This document shows, in pieces, positions 28,596 to 37,198 of a DNA stretch of 64,000 nt. Below the pieces are notes generated by a model. That model saw nothing but the letters and a program-made list of their open reading frames with translations, did no database searches and had not been told where the DNA came from. A program made the translations under genes and the position numbers. The stretch is from assembly GCA_903822975.1 (NCBI GenBank), contig CAIJRD010000012.1:434001-498000 (forward strand). The letters run 5' to 3'. The stretch comes from an uncultured Sinobacteraceae bacterium. Lineage in GTDB: Bacteria; Pseudomonadota; Gammaproteobacteria; Nevskiales; Nevskiaceae. Numbering within the stretch: the first letter of the stretch is position 1; the number at the start of each line of letters is the position of its first letter.

Positions 28596-29414
28596 TTACG
28601 GCGTGACCAGCCTGCCGTCGGTGCACAGCTCGTGGATTCGCAGTGCGTCGCCGACGTTGACGGTGATCAGCCCCGGCGTCAGCGAGATCTGCGCGGTGTC
28701 GTAAGCCTTGGTCGTCTTGACGCCGATGAAGGCCGCCTTCGGACTGCTGCCGCCGATCGCCTTCAGCAGCGTCAGCGCGTTCTGGTCGAGCGTATTGCTC
28801 TCCTGCGCCACGGTGCTGTTGAAGGTCGTCACCTTGATGCTGCTGAGCAGCGTGACGTCGGCCGTGCCGTTCGGGAACGACACGCCGAACACGGCGAACT
28901 TGCCGGCCGGCACCGTCTGACCGGCTGGCAGCAGCACCGACTCGTCGATCGAATCCACCAGACCCAGCAGCAGGCCGGCGGTGAACGACACCGAGGCATA
29001 GGTATCGAGGTTGCCGTCGATCACATAGTCCGGGTTGGCGATGCTGTTGAGCAGATTGACCAGCTGCGTGCCGCCGAGCGTCTTCAACAAGGTCGTCAAC
29101 GGACCGCCGACCAGACCGTGCGTGCCCACCTCCGTCGACGGCGTGCCGTACGCGCGCGCGCCCTGGGTGCAGATGAAGTTGCCGGTCACCGGCGTGCCGC
29201 CGTCGGTGATGTTGGTCGGCGTGGTGCCGTCGTTGGTCGGGCCACCGGTCGTACCACCGGTTGCGCCACCGCTGGCGCCGCCGGTCGTGCCGCCGGTGGT
29301 GATGCCGCCGTTGCCGCCGCCGCCATCGGTGCCGTCGCCATTCGAGGTGCAACCGATCAGGCCAAGGCTGAACGCCGCAACCGCGGCGGCGAGGATGAGT
29401 TTGCTGTTTTTCAT
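28596..29414 (-). CDS. Putative lipoprotein with Gly/Thr-rich linker
   Basis: A 272-residue exported protein of unknown function. The signal peptide ends in LGLIGC, a lipobox, so Cys22 is probably lipidated. A low-complexity Gly/Thr linker (about 25-70, repeated GGTTGG-like units) leads into a mainly beta or mixed domain with hydrophobic repeats (GLVGGPLTTLLKTLGG, SVSFTAGLLLGLVDSIDESV). Two Cys residues in the mature domain could form a disulfide. It begins 33 bp after the stop of the OmpA gene on the same strand and likely shares its transcript, which suggests a cell-envelope role. Confidence 0.75.
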   Translation of the reverse strand: MKNSKLILAAAVAAFSLGLIGCTSNGDGTDGGGGNGGITTGGTTGGASGGATGGTTGGPTNDGTTPTNITDGGTPVTGNFICTQGARAYGTPSTEVGTHGLVGGPLTTLLKTLGGTQLVNLLNSIANPDYVIDGNLDTYASVSFTAGLLLGLVDSIDESVLLPAGQTVPAGKFAVFGVSFPNGTADVTLLSSIKVTTFNSTVAQESNTLDQNALTLLKAIGGSSPKAAFIGVKTTKAYDTAQISLTPGLITVNVGDALRIHELCTDGRLVTP

Positions 29415-29447
29415 ATGAGGTTCTCGCTTCGAGCGTTCAAGGAGGGA

Positions 29448-30728
29448 TCAGTTGAGGATGTGCAATTCGACGCGACGATTGCGCTCGCGCCCTTCATCCG
29501 TGTCGTTACTGGCGACCGGATTCTCCTTGCCATAGCCCTTGGCTTCGATGCGGCTTGCACCGATGCCATGTGCAACCAGATATTCCTTCACCGCTGCAGC
29601 ACGACGCTGCGACAGTTTCAGGTTGTAGGCCGCCCCACCCTTGCTGTCGGTGTAGCCCGCGAGTTCGACCTGCATGTCCGGATACTTGTTCATGATCTTG
29701 ACGACGTAGCTCAGGATCGTTTCCGAATCCGGACGCAGATGCGACTTGTTGAACTCGAAGGTCACGCCGTCCAGACGCAGGATCTTCGGAATGGTGCAGC
29801 CGTCGCCATCCACGCGCGTGTTCGGCGGCGTGCCCGGGCACTTGTCGGCGCTGTCGACGACACCATCGCCATCGGAATCCTCGAGGCCGGTGTCCTTCTC
29901 GATGACCTTGACCACCGTGGTCGGCTGCGCCGGCGGCGGCAACTGGTAGGCCTTCGGTTCATAGAACGGAATCTCGATACCGAGGCTGGCGCGGTAGTCG
30001 GTGAAGCCGTTGTGTCCGTCGGCCGACAGGAAGTCGTGAATCGCACGGCCTTCCGCACGCAGGCGCACGCGGTTGTGCCAGAAGGTGTTGGTGACTACGC
30101 CCACGCCGCCATCGACATAGCCGGACGGACCGTTGTTGCTGCGCGGATGCGCGTCGGTGAAGTCACCGCCGCCGCCGACCAGCAGGAACGGCGTGAAGTG
30201 CTGACGATCGCCGAACGAATAGGTCAGGTCGCCGCCCAGCGTATGGCGATAGATGTCGCCGCCGCCGGTCGATCCGGTCTCGAGGATATCGAGCGTGTAG
30301 TTGGCTTCCCAGCCGAAGTGGTTCGCGAAGTGCCGGCCGAAGATCAGGCTGGCACCGCCGCCCGAATTGGCACCGCCACCGCGGTTGCTGTCGGCGAACA
30401 CATAGCTGCCGAGAATGGTGATGTAGTCGATGTCGCGATCACCCGGCAGGCCCCAGCTGCTGGCGGCGTCGGTCGCCGGAGGCGGCGGCGTGTCGCCGGA
30501 CGACGTGGTCGTCGTATCGGTCGTTGACCCACTCGCATCGCTCGATGTTGTTGTGGTGGTCTCGCTGGTGGCCGTTGCGCTGCTGTCGGCCGCAGGCGCA
30601 GTGCTGTCGCTGCTCGCTGCCGGCGGGGTCGCATCGTCGATCGGGGCCGGAGAGGTCGGATCGTTTTGAGCCATCGCGCTGCCGATCGACAAGAGGCCGA
30701 CCGCAGCTACTATCACTGTTTTACGCAT
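29448..30728 (-). CDS. OmpA-family outer-membrane protein with TSP3-like calcium motif
   Basis: A 426-residue outer-membrane protein. A signal peptide (to SAMAQ) is followed by a long Ser/Thr/Ala/Pro linker (about 22-90), a predicted eight-strand beta-barrel (about 100-260), a thrombospondin-3-type calcium loop (DSDGDGVVDSADKCPGTP) and a C-terminal peptidoglycan-binding OmpA domain (VTFEFNKSHLRPDS, AGYTDSKG, RERNRRVELH). The linker before the barrel is unusual, since most OmpA proteins start their barrel immediately. It is the first gene of a pair with the downstream lipoprotein. Confidence 0.9.
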   Translation of the reverse strand: MRKTVIVAAVGLLSIGSAMAQNDPTSPAPIDDATPPAASSDSTAPAADSSATATSETTTTTSSDASGSTTDTTTTSSGDTPPPPATDAASSWGLPGDRDIDYITILGSYVFADSNRGGGANSGGGASLIFGRHFANHFGWEANYTLDILETGSTGGGDIYRHTLGGDLTYSFGDRQHFTPFLLVGGGGDFTDAHPRSNNGPSGYVDGGVGVVTNTFWHNRVRLRAEGRAIHDFLSADGHNGFTDYRASLGIEIPFYEPKAYQLPPPAQPTTVVKVIEKDTGLEDSDGDGVVDSADKCPGTPPNTRVDGDGCTIPKILRLDGVTFEFNKSHLRPDSETILSYVVKIMNKYPDMQVELAGYTDSKGGAAYNLKLSQRRAAAVKEYLVAHGIGASRIEAKGYGKENPVASNDTDEGRERNRRVELHILN

Positions 30729-31487
30729 AGTCCCTGTGCTCCGTTATCGGGCCGTTACTGCTATTTGGCCCAGGTTGTTGTGTCCCAGCTTGGGTGCCGA
30801 AGTGTGCGGCAGGTGATTGGTGGCACGACGAGGTGCCGGCATCCCTGCGAACCCACTGCGCGCAACGCGCACCCAGCATCCTGTAGGTGCAAAACCACTC
30901 TCAGCGGTCGGAATGTACCACAGCACGTTTTCATGACTATTTCTTTTCTGGCAATGCGCGTCACTTTTCGCAAAAAGTCGCCGGGCCGGACGAAATCACC
31001 TAGCTGATCGAAATCGACGGCTTTAGGTCGCCGCTTGGCATAGCTCGTGCTTTTATCCACGACGTAGCACCCCGCGGCCAACGATGCCCGCTCCTCTTCA
31101 CGTTTGTTCAACGTCGAGAATTTTGTGAGCCCATCGTTGCGTCCTGCGTCCGCCATCCCTGATTTCGTCCTCAATTCGCCATTCAGCGCGACGTTCCTGC
31201 GCGGCCGCGGCATTGCCGCATTCATGGGCAATCGGCCCGGTTCATCCGCGATGCCGATCGCAGTGGCGGCGATTACAACCCGCGTGGCAAGCCGTAAGTC
31301 CATTGCCACTCGCGGCCTTCGCGAGGCGATCCCGTTGCGGGTCATGGGCGACTCAAGCCAGCAGCCGATCACTCGCAGGAAGCCTGATCGGCACCTCGCC
31401 GCGTTACTCATCAAACGCCCCCTTTTTAATCACTAACGGCACGACCCGCACGCGCGGTTAGACCCGATCAAGCGGTACCGGAGACTT
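30729..31487. other. 759-bp intergenic region upstream of narK
   Basis: No convincing gene is seen; open frames here on both strands have no ribosome-binding site and biased Arg/Ser composition. The stretch should hold the minus-strand OmpA promoter and the plus-strand nitrate operon promoter. Two hairpins with loops AACGAT (31074-31091) and AACGTC (31107-31118) resemble degenerate ANTAR-target hairpins, but no terminator follows them. Confidence 0.5.
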
Positions 31488-32876
31488 ATGAAAGCTGTTC
31501 TCGATTCACTCAAAAGTGGCAACTGGCGCGCGCTTCTGGCCTGCTTCCTGTACTTCGATACCGGCTTCACCGTGTGGGTGATGCTGGGCCCGCTGGCGCC
31601 CTTCATCGGCAAGGACATTGCGATGACGCCGCCGGAATCCGGTTTTCTGGTGGCGGTGCCGGTGCTGTCGGCCGCGATCCTGCGCGTCACGCTGGGCAAC
31701 CTGTTCCAGTCGGTCGATGGCAAGAAGCTGGCGCTGATGGGTGTCGCGCTATCGTCGCTGCCGGCCATCGTGCTGCCGCTGCTCAGCGCGCCGCCGTCCT
31801 ACAACCTGCTGCTGGTTCTTGGCGTGTTCCTCGGCGTCGGCGGCGCCAGCTTCGCGGTGGCGCTGCCGATGGCGGGCAGCAACTATCCGCCCAAGGTGCA
31901 GGGTCTGGTGCTGGGCCTCGCTGCCGCCGGCAACATCGGCGCGGTGCTGGACGGCTTCATGTTTCCGGGACTCGCGCAGCATTTCGGCTGGCAGATGGCG
32001 ACCGCCGCAGCGCTGCCGCTGCTGGTGCTGACGGCGCTCGCGCTGATCTTCTGGGCCAAGGATTTGAGTCCGAAGGCGGGCAACACCGGGCGCAGTTTCG
32101 CCGCGTTCGCAGCCACGCTGGTGGGCATGCTCGTGCTGGTGCAGCTGGTACACGCCGGCGTGCTGGGCCAGGGCAAGACGGGCCTGCTGCTGTTGCCGGT
32201 GCTGGGCGCGGCACTGGCGATCGCCGTGTTGCCGCAGCGGTATCGCGCCGTGCTGGCCGAACGCGACACCTGGGTGATCATGCTCGTGTACAGCATCACC
32301 TTCGGCGGGTTCGTCGGCATGTCCTCGTACGTGACACTGCTGCTGACAACGCAGTACCAGATGGCCAAGGTCGATGCAGGACTGCTGATGGCGATGTTCG
32401 CCTTCACCGGCGCGATCGTGCGCCCACTGGGTGGCGCGATTGCCGACCGCATCACCGGTGTGCGCTCGCTGATGGTGCTGCTGGCGGCAATCTCGATCCT
32501 CGATTTCACCTTCGCTGCATGGATGCCGCCGCTGGCGGGCGGCATCGTCGTGCTGCTGGCGCTGTATCTGTGCTTCGGTCTCGGCAACGGTTCGACCTTC
32601 CAGCTGGTGCCGCAGCGTTGGGCCGGCAAGACCGGCGTCATGACGGGAATCATCGGCGCAGCCGGCGGCATCGGTGGGTTTTATCTGCCGGTGATCATGG
32701 GCATCGCCAAGGAAAGCACCGGCAGCTACCAATTTGGATTCGCCACATTCGGTGTGCTTGCTGCACTGGCCTTCGGCCTCGTGGTTGCGCTGCGTCGGCA
32801 GTGGTTCAGCTGGGCCAGCGTTGGCGCACCGGCCGCATCCGATGCGCCGCTGGGCGAAATGGTGCACGCCGAGTGA
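31488..32876 (+). CDS. narK: NarK/NasA-type nitrate/nitrite transporter (MFS)
   Basis: A 462-residue major facilitator protein with twelve hydrophobic segments. The nitrate signature is seen as GVGGASFAVALPMAGSNYPP in the N-terminal half and GAAGGIGGFYLPVIMG in the C-terminal half; the conserved Arg residues fall in LRVTLGNL and VRPLGGAIADR. It heads the nirB-nirD-nasA operon, so it imports nitrate for assimilation. The ATG at 31488 follows CCGGAGAC. It lacks a fused regulatory extension. Confidence 0.93.
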   Translation: MKAVLDSLKSGNWRALLACFLYFDTGFTVWVMLGPLAPFIGKDIAMTPPESGFLVAVPVLSAAILRVTLGNLFQSVDGKKLALMGVALSSLPAIVLPLLSAPPSYNLLLVLGVFLGVGGASFAVALPMAGSNYPPKVQGLVLGLAAAGNIGAVLDGFMFPGLAQHFGWQMATAAALPLLVLTALALIFWAKDLSPKAGNTGRSFAAFAATLVGMLVLVQLVHAGVLGQGKTGLLLLPVLGAALAIAVLPQRYRAVLAERDTWVIMLVYSITFGGFVGMSSYVTLLLTTQYQMAKVDAGLLMAMFAFTGAIVRPLGGAIADRITGVRSLMVLLAAISILDFTFAAWMPPLAGGIVVLLALYLCFGLGNGSTFQLVPQRWAGKTGVMTGIIGAAGGIGGFYLPVIMGIAKESTGSYQFGFATFGVLAALAFGLVVALRRQWFSWASVGAPAASDAPLGEMVHAE

Positions 32877-32928
32877 TCCGACTGCGAGTGATCCGCCTGT
32901 GATTGCTCCAACTGTGATTGCTTCGACT
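32873..32928. repeat. Degenerate 15-bp tandem repeat overlapping the narK stop codon
   Basis: Units beginning GTGATCCG or GTGATTGC occur at 32873, 32888, 32899 and 32914, with lengths of 15, 11, 15 and 15 bp. The first unit contains the narK stop codon. No hairpin is evident. Confidence 0.7.
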
Positions 32929-32972
32929 GCCCTTCTCGATCGAACCCTACGTGGCACTCAGAAGATTTTGGT

Positions 32973-35543
32973 ATGAATAAGTCGAAACTCGTCGTCGTCG
33001 GCAACGGCATGGTGGGCCACAAGCTGCTCGAAGCGCTGGTCGCGAATGGTGCGGCCGCACGATTTTCGATCACCGTGCTCTGCGAGGAGCCACGCGCCGC
33101 TTACGATCGCGTGCATCTGTCGGAATTCTTCGCCGGCAAGTCCGCGCAAGATCTCTCGCTGGTGCAGGGCGATTTCTTTGTCGAGAACGACATCGCCCTG
33201 CATCTGCGCGACAAGGCCGTCGGCATCGATCGCGCCGCCAAGACGGTCCGCACCGCCGCCGGTGCCGAGATCCCTTACGACAAGCTGGTGCTGGCGACGG
33301 GATCGTATCCATTCGTGCCGCCGGTGCCGGGCAAGGATCGCGACGGCTGCTTCGTCTATCGAACCATCGAAGATCTGGAGGCGATGACGGCCTGGGGTGC
33401 CAAGTCGAAGATCGGCGTCGTGATCGGCGGCGGACTGCTCGGTCTCGAATGCGCGAAGGCGCTGAAGGATATGAATCTGCAGACGCACGTGGTCGAATTC
33501 GCACCGCGGCTGATGTCGGTGCAGGTCGACGATGGCGGCGGCCGCGTGTTGCGCAAGAAGATCGAGCAGCTCGGCGTCACTGTGCACACGCAAAAAAACA
33601 CGCTGGAGATTGTCGACGGCGCCGGTCTGGGTGTGGCCGGCCGCTATGCGATGAAATTCGCCGACGGCAGTCAGCTCGAGACCGACATGATCGTGTTCTC
33701 CGCCGGCATTCGTCCGCGCGACGAACTCGCACCGCACGCCGGGCTCGATCGCGGCGAGCGCGGCGGCATCGTGGTCGACGACTATTGCCGCACCACCGAT
33801 CACGATATCTACGCGATCGGCGAATGCGCCTTGTATCAAGGCCGCATCTACGGCTTGGTTGCACCGGGCTACCAGATGGCGCAGGTGGTTGCCGATCAAC
33901 TCGCCGGCAATAACGAGAGCCGTTTCCAGGGTGCCGACATGAGCACCAAGCTGAAGCTGCTCGGCGTGGACGTCGCCAGCATCGGCGATGCGCACGCGGC
34001 GACCAAGAGCGCGCTGAGCTACAGCTTCGTCGACGAGCGCAAGCAGATTTACAAGAAGCTGGTGGTCGATGAAAGCGGCAAGCAGTTGCTCGGCGCAGTG
34101 CTGGTCGGCGAGGCCGAAGAGTACGGCACGCTGCTGCAGATGATGCTGAACAACATGAGTCTGCCGGATGCGCCGGAGACGCTGATTCTGCCGATCTCCG
34201 ATGGCACCGCGCGACCCCAGCTCGGCCTCGACGCGCTGCCGGCGACCGCGCAGATCTGCTCCTGCAACAACGTCAGCAAAGGCGCGATCTGCAGTGCGAT
34301 CGACCAAGGTTGCACCACGCTCGGCGCGCTGAAGAAGAGCACCAAGGCGGCCACGTCCTGCGGCGGCTGCGGCCCGCTGGTGACACAAATCCTCAAGCAT
34401 GAGTTGAAAGCGCGCGGTGTCGCCGTCAGCAATGCCTTGTGCGAACACTTTCCGTACTCGCGCCAGGAGCTGTTCCATCTGGTCAAGCTCGGTGGCATCA
34501 AGAGCTTCGACGAACTGCTCGAGAAGCACGGCAAAGGCCGCGGCTGCGACATCTGCAAACCGACCGCGGGTTCGATTCTCGCGTCGATCTACAACGAGCA
34601 CGTGCTGAAGCCGAAGCACGCCAAGCTGCAGGACACCAACGACTACTACCTCGCCAATCTGCAGAAGAACGGCACGTATTCGATCGTGCCGCGCATCGCC
34701 GGCGGCGAAATCACGCCGGACGGTCTGCTGGCGATCGGTGGCATTGCGAAGAAGTACGGGCTCTACACGAAGATCACGGGTGGCCAGCGCATCGACATGT
34801 TCGGTGCGCAGGTGCACGAGTTGCCGCTGATCTGGCGCGAGCTGGTCGACGCCGGTTTCGAATCCGGCCATGCCTACGGCAAGTCGCTGCGCACGGTGAA
34901 ATCCTGCGTTGGCAGTACCTGGTGTCGTTACGGCGTGCAGGACAGCGTCAGTCTCGCAATCGAAATCGAGAACCGCTATCGCGGCGTTCGCTCACCGCAC
35001 AAACTCAAGCTCGCGGTCTCGGGCTGCACGCGCGAATGCGCCGAAGCACAGAGCAAGGACTTTGGTGTCATCGCCACCGAGCACGGCTGGAATCTGTATG
35101 TCGCCGGCAACGGCGGCATGAAACCGCGCCACGCCGACTTGTTCGCCGGCGATCTCGATCACGACACGCTGATTCGCTACATCGATCGTCTGATGATGTT
35201 TTACATCCGCACCGCAGACCGTCTGCAGCGCACCTCGGTCTGGCTGGAGAACCTCGAAGGCGGAATCGACTACCTGCGCAAAGTGGTGGTCGAGGATTCG
35301 CTCGGCATCGGTGCAGAACTCGAAGCCGACATGCGCAAGCTGGTCGACACCTACGAATGCGAATGGAAGAAGGCGATCAACGATCCGAGCGTACTGAAGC
35401 GCTTCCGCACCTTCGTCAACAGCAACGAGGTCGATCCGAACGTGCTGTTCGTCGAAGAGCGCGGACAGATTCGTCCGGCGCGCGAAGACGAGCGTGCTGC
35501 GCGAATCGGCAATATTCCGGTGGTTACGGAGAATGGCCATTAA
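32973..35543 (+). CDS. nirB: Assimilatory nitrite reductase, large subunit
   Basis: An 856-residue cytoplasmic NAD(P)H nitrite reductase that reduces nitrite to ammonium with six electrons. The N-terminal FAD domain starts KLVVVGNGMVGHKLLEAL, and an NAD domain contains GVVIGGGLLGLECAKAL. Next comes the BFD-type [2Fe-2S] region (CSCNNVSKGAICSAIDQG and CGGCGPLV). The C-terminal sulfite/nitrite reductase domain has the sirohaem-[4Fe-4S] cysteines in CVGSTWC and SGCTRECAEAQSKDFG. Full length for the family. It overlaps nirD by 11 bp. Sirohaem synthesis genes are not in the window. Confidence 0.97.
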   Translation: MNKSKLVVVGNGMVGHKLLEALVANGAAARFSITVLCEEPRAAYDRVHLSEFFAGKSAQDLSLVQGDFFVENDIALHLRDKAVGIDRAAKTVRTAAGAEIPYDKLVLATGSYPFVPPVPGKDRDGCFVYRTIEDLEAMTAWGAKSKIGVVIGGGLLGLECAKALKDMNLQTHVVEFAPRLMSVQVDDGGGRVLRKKIEQLGVTVHTQKNTLEIVDGAGLGVAGRYAMKFADGSQLETDMIVFSAGIRPRDELAPHAGLDRGERGGIVVDDYCRTTDHDIYAIGECALYQGRIYGLVAPGYQMAQVVADQLAGNNESRFQGADMSTKLKLLGVDVASIGDAHAATKSALSYSFVDERKQIYKKLVVDESGKQLLGAVLVGEAEEYGTLLQMMLNNMSLPDAPETLILPISDGTARPQLGLDALPATAQICSCNNVSKGAICSAIDQGCTTLGALKKSTKAATSCGGCGPLVTQILKHELKARGVAVSNALCEHFPYSRQELFHLVKLGGIKSFDELLEKHGKGRGCDICKPTAGSILASIYNEHVLKPKHAKLQDTNDYYLANLQKNGTYSIVPRIAGGEITPDGLLAIGGIAKKYGLYTKITGGQRIDMFGAQVHELPLIWRELVDAGFESGHAYGKSLRTVKSCVGSTWCRYGVQDSVSLAIEIENRYRGVRSPHKLKLAVSGCTRECAEAQSKDFGVIATEHGWNLYVAGNGGMKPRHADLFAGDLDHDTLIRYIDRLMMFYIRTADRLQRTSVWLENLEGGIDYLRKVVVEDSLGIGAELEADMRKLVDTYECEWKKAINDPSVLKRFRTFVNSNEVDPNVLFVEERGQIRPAREDERAARIGNIPVVTENGH

Positions 35544-35898
35544 CGCCGTGTTGAAGCAGACGGCCTCGGCGGCGACGCAGTGGACATCGGTCTGCGCGCT
35601 CGACGACATCGTGCCGGATACCGGTGTTGCGGCACTGCTCAACGGCGAACAGATCGCGATTTTCCGCGTCGGTGCGGACGACGCGCTCTACGCCATCGGC
35701 AATCACGATCCATTCAGCCACGCGAATGTGCTGGCACGCGGCATCGTCGGCGACATCGGCGGTGAACTGGTGGTGGCCTCGCCGGTTTACAAGCAGCACT
35801 TCAGCCTGAACAGTGGTGCATGCCTGGAAGAGACCGGCGTCTGCGTTCCGGTCTATGCCGTGCGTTTGTCCGACGGGATCGTTCAGATCGCGCTATGA
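35533..35898 (+). CDS. nirD: Nitrite reductase small subunit, Rieske-like
   Basis: A 121-residue small subunit. The NirD fold resembles a Rieske domain but lacks the Cys/His cluster ligands, and this is true here (WTSVCALDDIVPDTGVAALL, NHDPFSHANVLARGIVGDIG, SPVYKQHFSLNSGACLE). It starts at ATG 35533 inside the end of nirB, giving translational coupling. It associates with NirB in nitrite reduction. Confidence 0.95.
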   Translation: MAINAVLKQTASAATQWTSVCALDDIVPDTGVAALLNGEQIAIFRVGADDALYAIGNHDPFSHANVLARGIVGDIGGELVVASPVYKQHFSLNSGACLEETGVCVPVYAVRLSDGIVQIAL

Positions 35899-35986
35899 AG
35901 TCAGGCTGCGCCATCCGCCGTATGGGACGCAAAATCGTCCGCGGCTGTACGCATCGCGACGTCAACCGCAACCGGGTGCTACGGCC

Positions 35987-37198
35987 ATGAAGCCTCGCCT
36001 GGTGGTCGTCGGCAACGGCATGTCGGCGATTCGTGTGATTGAACTGCTGCTGGAACACGCGCCCGACCTTTACGCCATCAGCGTGTTCGATGGCGAGGAT
36101 CACGGCAGCTACAACCGCATCCTGCTGTCGCCGGTGCTGGCGGGCGAGAAGTCGATTGAGGAAATCATCGGCTATCCACCCGCCTGGTACGCCGCGCGCG
36201 GCATCACGCTCTACAGCGGCGATCCGGTGGTCTCGATCAATCGGTCGCGGCGCGTGGTCAAGTCGAATTCCGGTGTCGAACTGCGCTACGAACGCCTGCT
36301 GCTCGCGACCGGCTCGGTGCCGGCGATGCTGCCGATTCCAGGCGTGCAGCTTCCCGGCGTGATCGGCTTTCGCAATCTCGAAGACGTCGCCACGATGCTC
36401 GACGCCGCCGCGCGGCTGCGCTATGCCGTTGTGATCGGCGGCGGCTTACTCGGCATCGAGGCGGCGAACGGACTGAGTCGTCGCGGCATGCGGGTCACGC
36501 TGGTGCACCGCAGCGATGCGCTACTCAATCAGCAGCTGGATCCGGCCGCAGCCGCCTTGCTGCGCGCCAGCTTGCGTGCGCGCAAGCTCGATCTGCGCCT
36601 GAATGCAGACACCCGCGAGATTCTCGGCCGCGAACGCGTCAGCGGTGTGCGCTTTGCCGAAGGCGACGATGCGAGTGCCGATCTGGTGGTGATGGCGGTC
36701 GGCATCAAGCCGAACATCGAGCTGGCAAAAAAAGCCGGGTTGCGCTGCGAGCGCGCGGTCGTCGTTGACGACACGCTGCAGACCTACGATCCGCGTATCT
36801 ACGCGGTCGGCGAATGTGTGCAGCATCGGGGTCAGACCTACGGCCTGGTGGCGCCGCTGTGGGAGCAGGCGCGCGTCTGCGCCGTGCACCTTGCGCAATA
36901 CGGGCACTCGCGCTACGCCGGTTCTGTCACCTCCGCCAAGCTCAAGGTCAGCGGCATCGATCTGTATTCCACCGGTGATTTCATCGGCGGGGCCGGCACC
37001 GAGGATCTGGTCTACCGCGATCCGCGTCGCGGCATTTACAAGCGACTGGTGCTGAAGAATCAGCGCCTGGTCGGTGCGGTGCTTTACGGCGACGTTAGCG
37101 ACGGCCCCTGGTATTTCGACCTGATCAAGAGCGGCGCCGATATCGTTCCGCTGCGCGATCAACTGGTGTTCGGTCGCAGTTACTGCGAGGCCGCGTGA
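35987..37198 (+). CDS. FAD/NAD(P)H-dependent oxidoreductase, nitrate reductase electron donor (NasC-like)
   Basis: A 403-residue flavoprotein resembling the N-terminal half of NirB: KPRLVVVGNGMSAIRVIELL (FAD), AVVIGGGLLGIEAANGL (NAD(P)H) and VGECVQHRGQTYGLVAPLWE. It lacks the [2Fe-2S] and sirohaem domains of NirB. In comparable operons such proteins pass electrons from NAD(P)H to the assimilatory nitrate reductase. The ATG at 35987 opens the FAD motif. It overlaps nasA by 4 bp (GTGA), so the two should be made together. Confidence 0.88.
   Translation: MKPRLVVVGNGMSAIRVIELLLEHAPDLYAISVFDGEDHGSYNRILLSPVLAGEKSIEEIIGYPPAWYAARGITLYSGDPVVSINRSRRVVKSNSGVELRYERLLLATGSVPAMLPIPGVQLPGVIGFRNLEDVATMLDAAARLRYAVVIGGGLLGIEAANGLSRRGMRVTLVHRSDALLNQQLDPAAAALLRASLRARKLDLRLNADTREILGRERVSGVRFAEGDDASADLVVMAVGIKPNIELAKKAGLRCERAVVVDDTLQTYDPRIYAVGECVQHRGQTYGLVAPLWEQARVCAVHLAQYGHSRYAGSVTSAKLKVSGIDLYSTGDFIGGAGTEDLVYRDPRRGIYKRLVLKNQRLVGAVLYGDVSDGPWYFDLIKSGADIVPLRDQLVFGRSYCEAA

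Noticed and set aside
31074..31118. Two hairpins with loops AACGAT and AACGTC upstream of narK, resembling an ANTAR element for the nitrate operon.
   Set aside because: P1 has an internal mismatch, P2 only three pairs, and no terminator shares P2's strand; it lies about 370 bp before narK. Kept only as a note in the intergenic entry.
30761..31414. A 217-codon minus-strand frame upstream of the OmpA gene.
   Set aside because: Arg/Ser-rich composition, no start signal and no recognisable domain; judged an intergenic chance frame.
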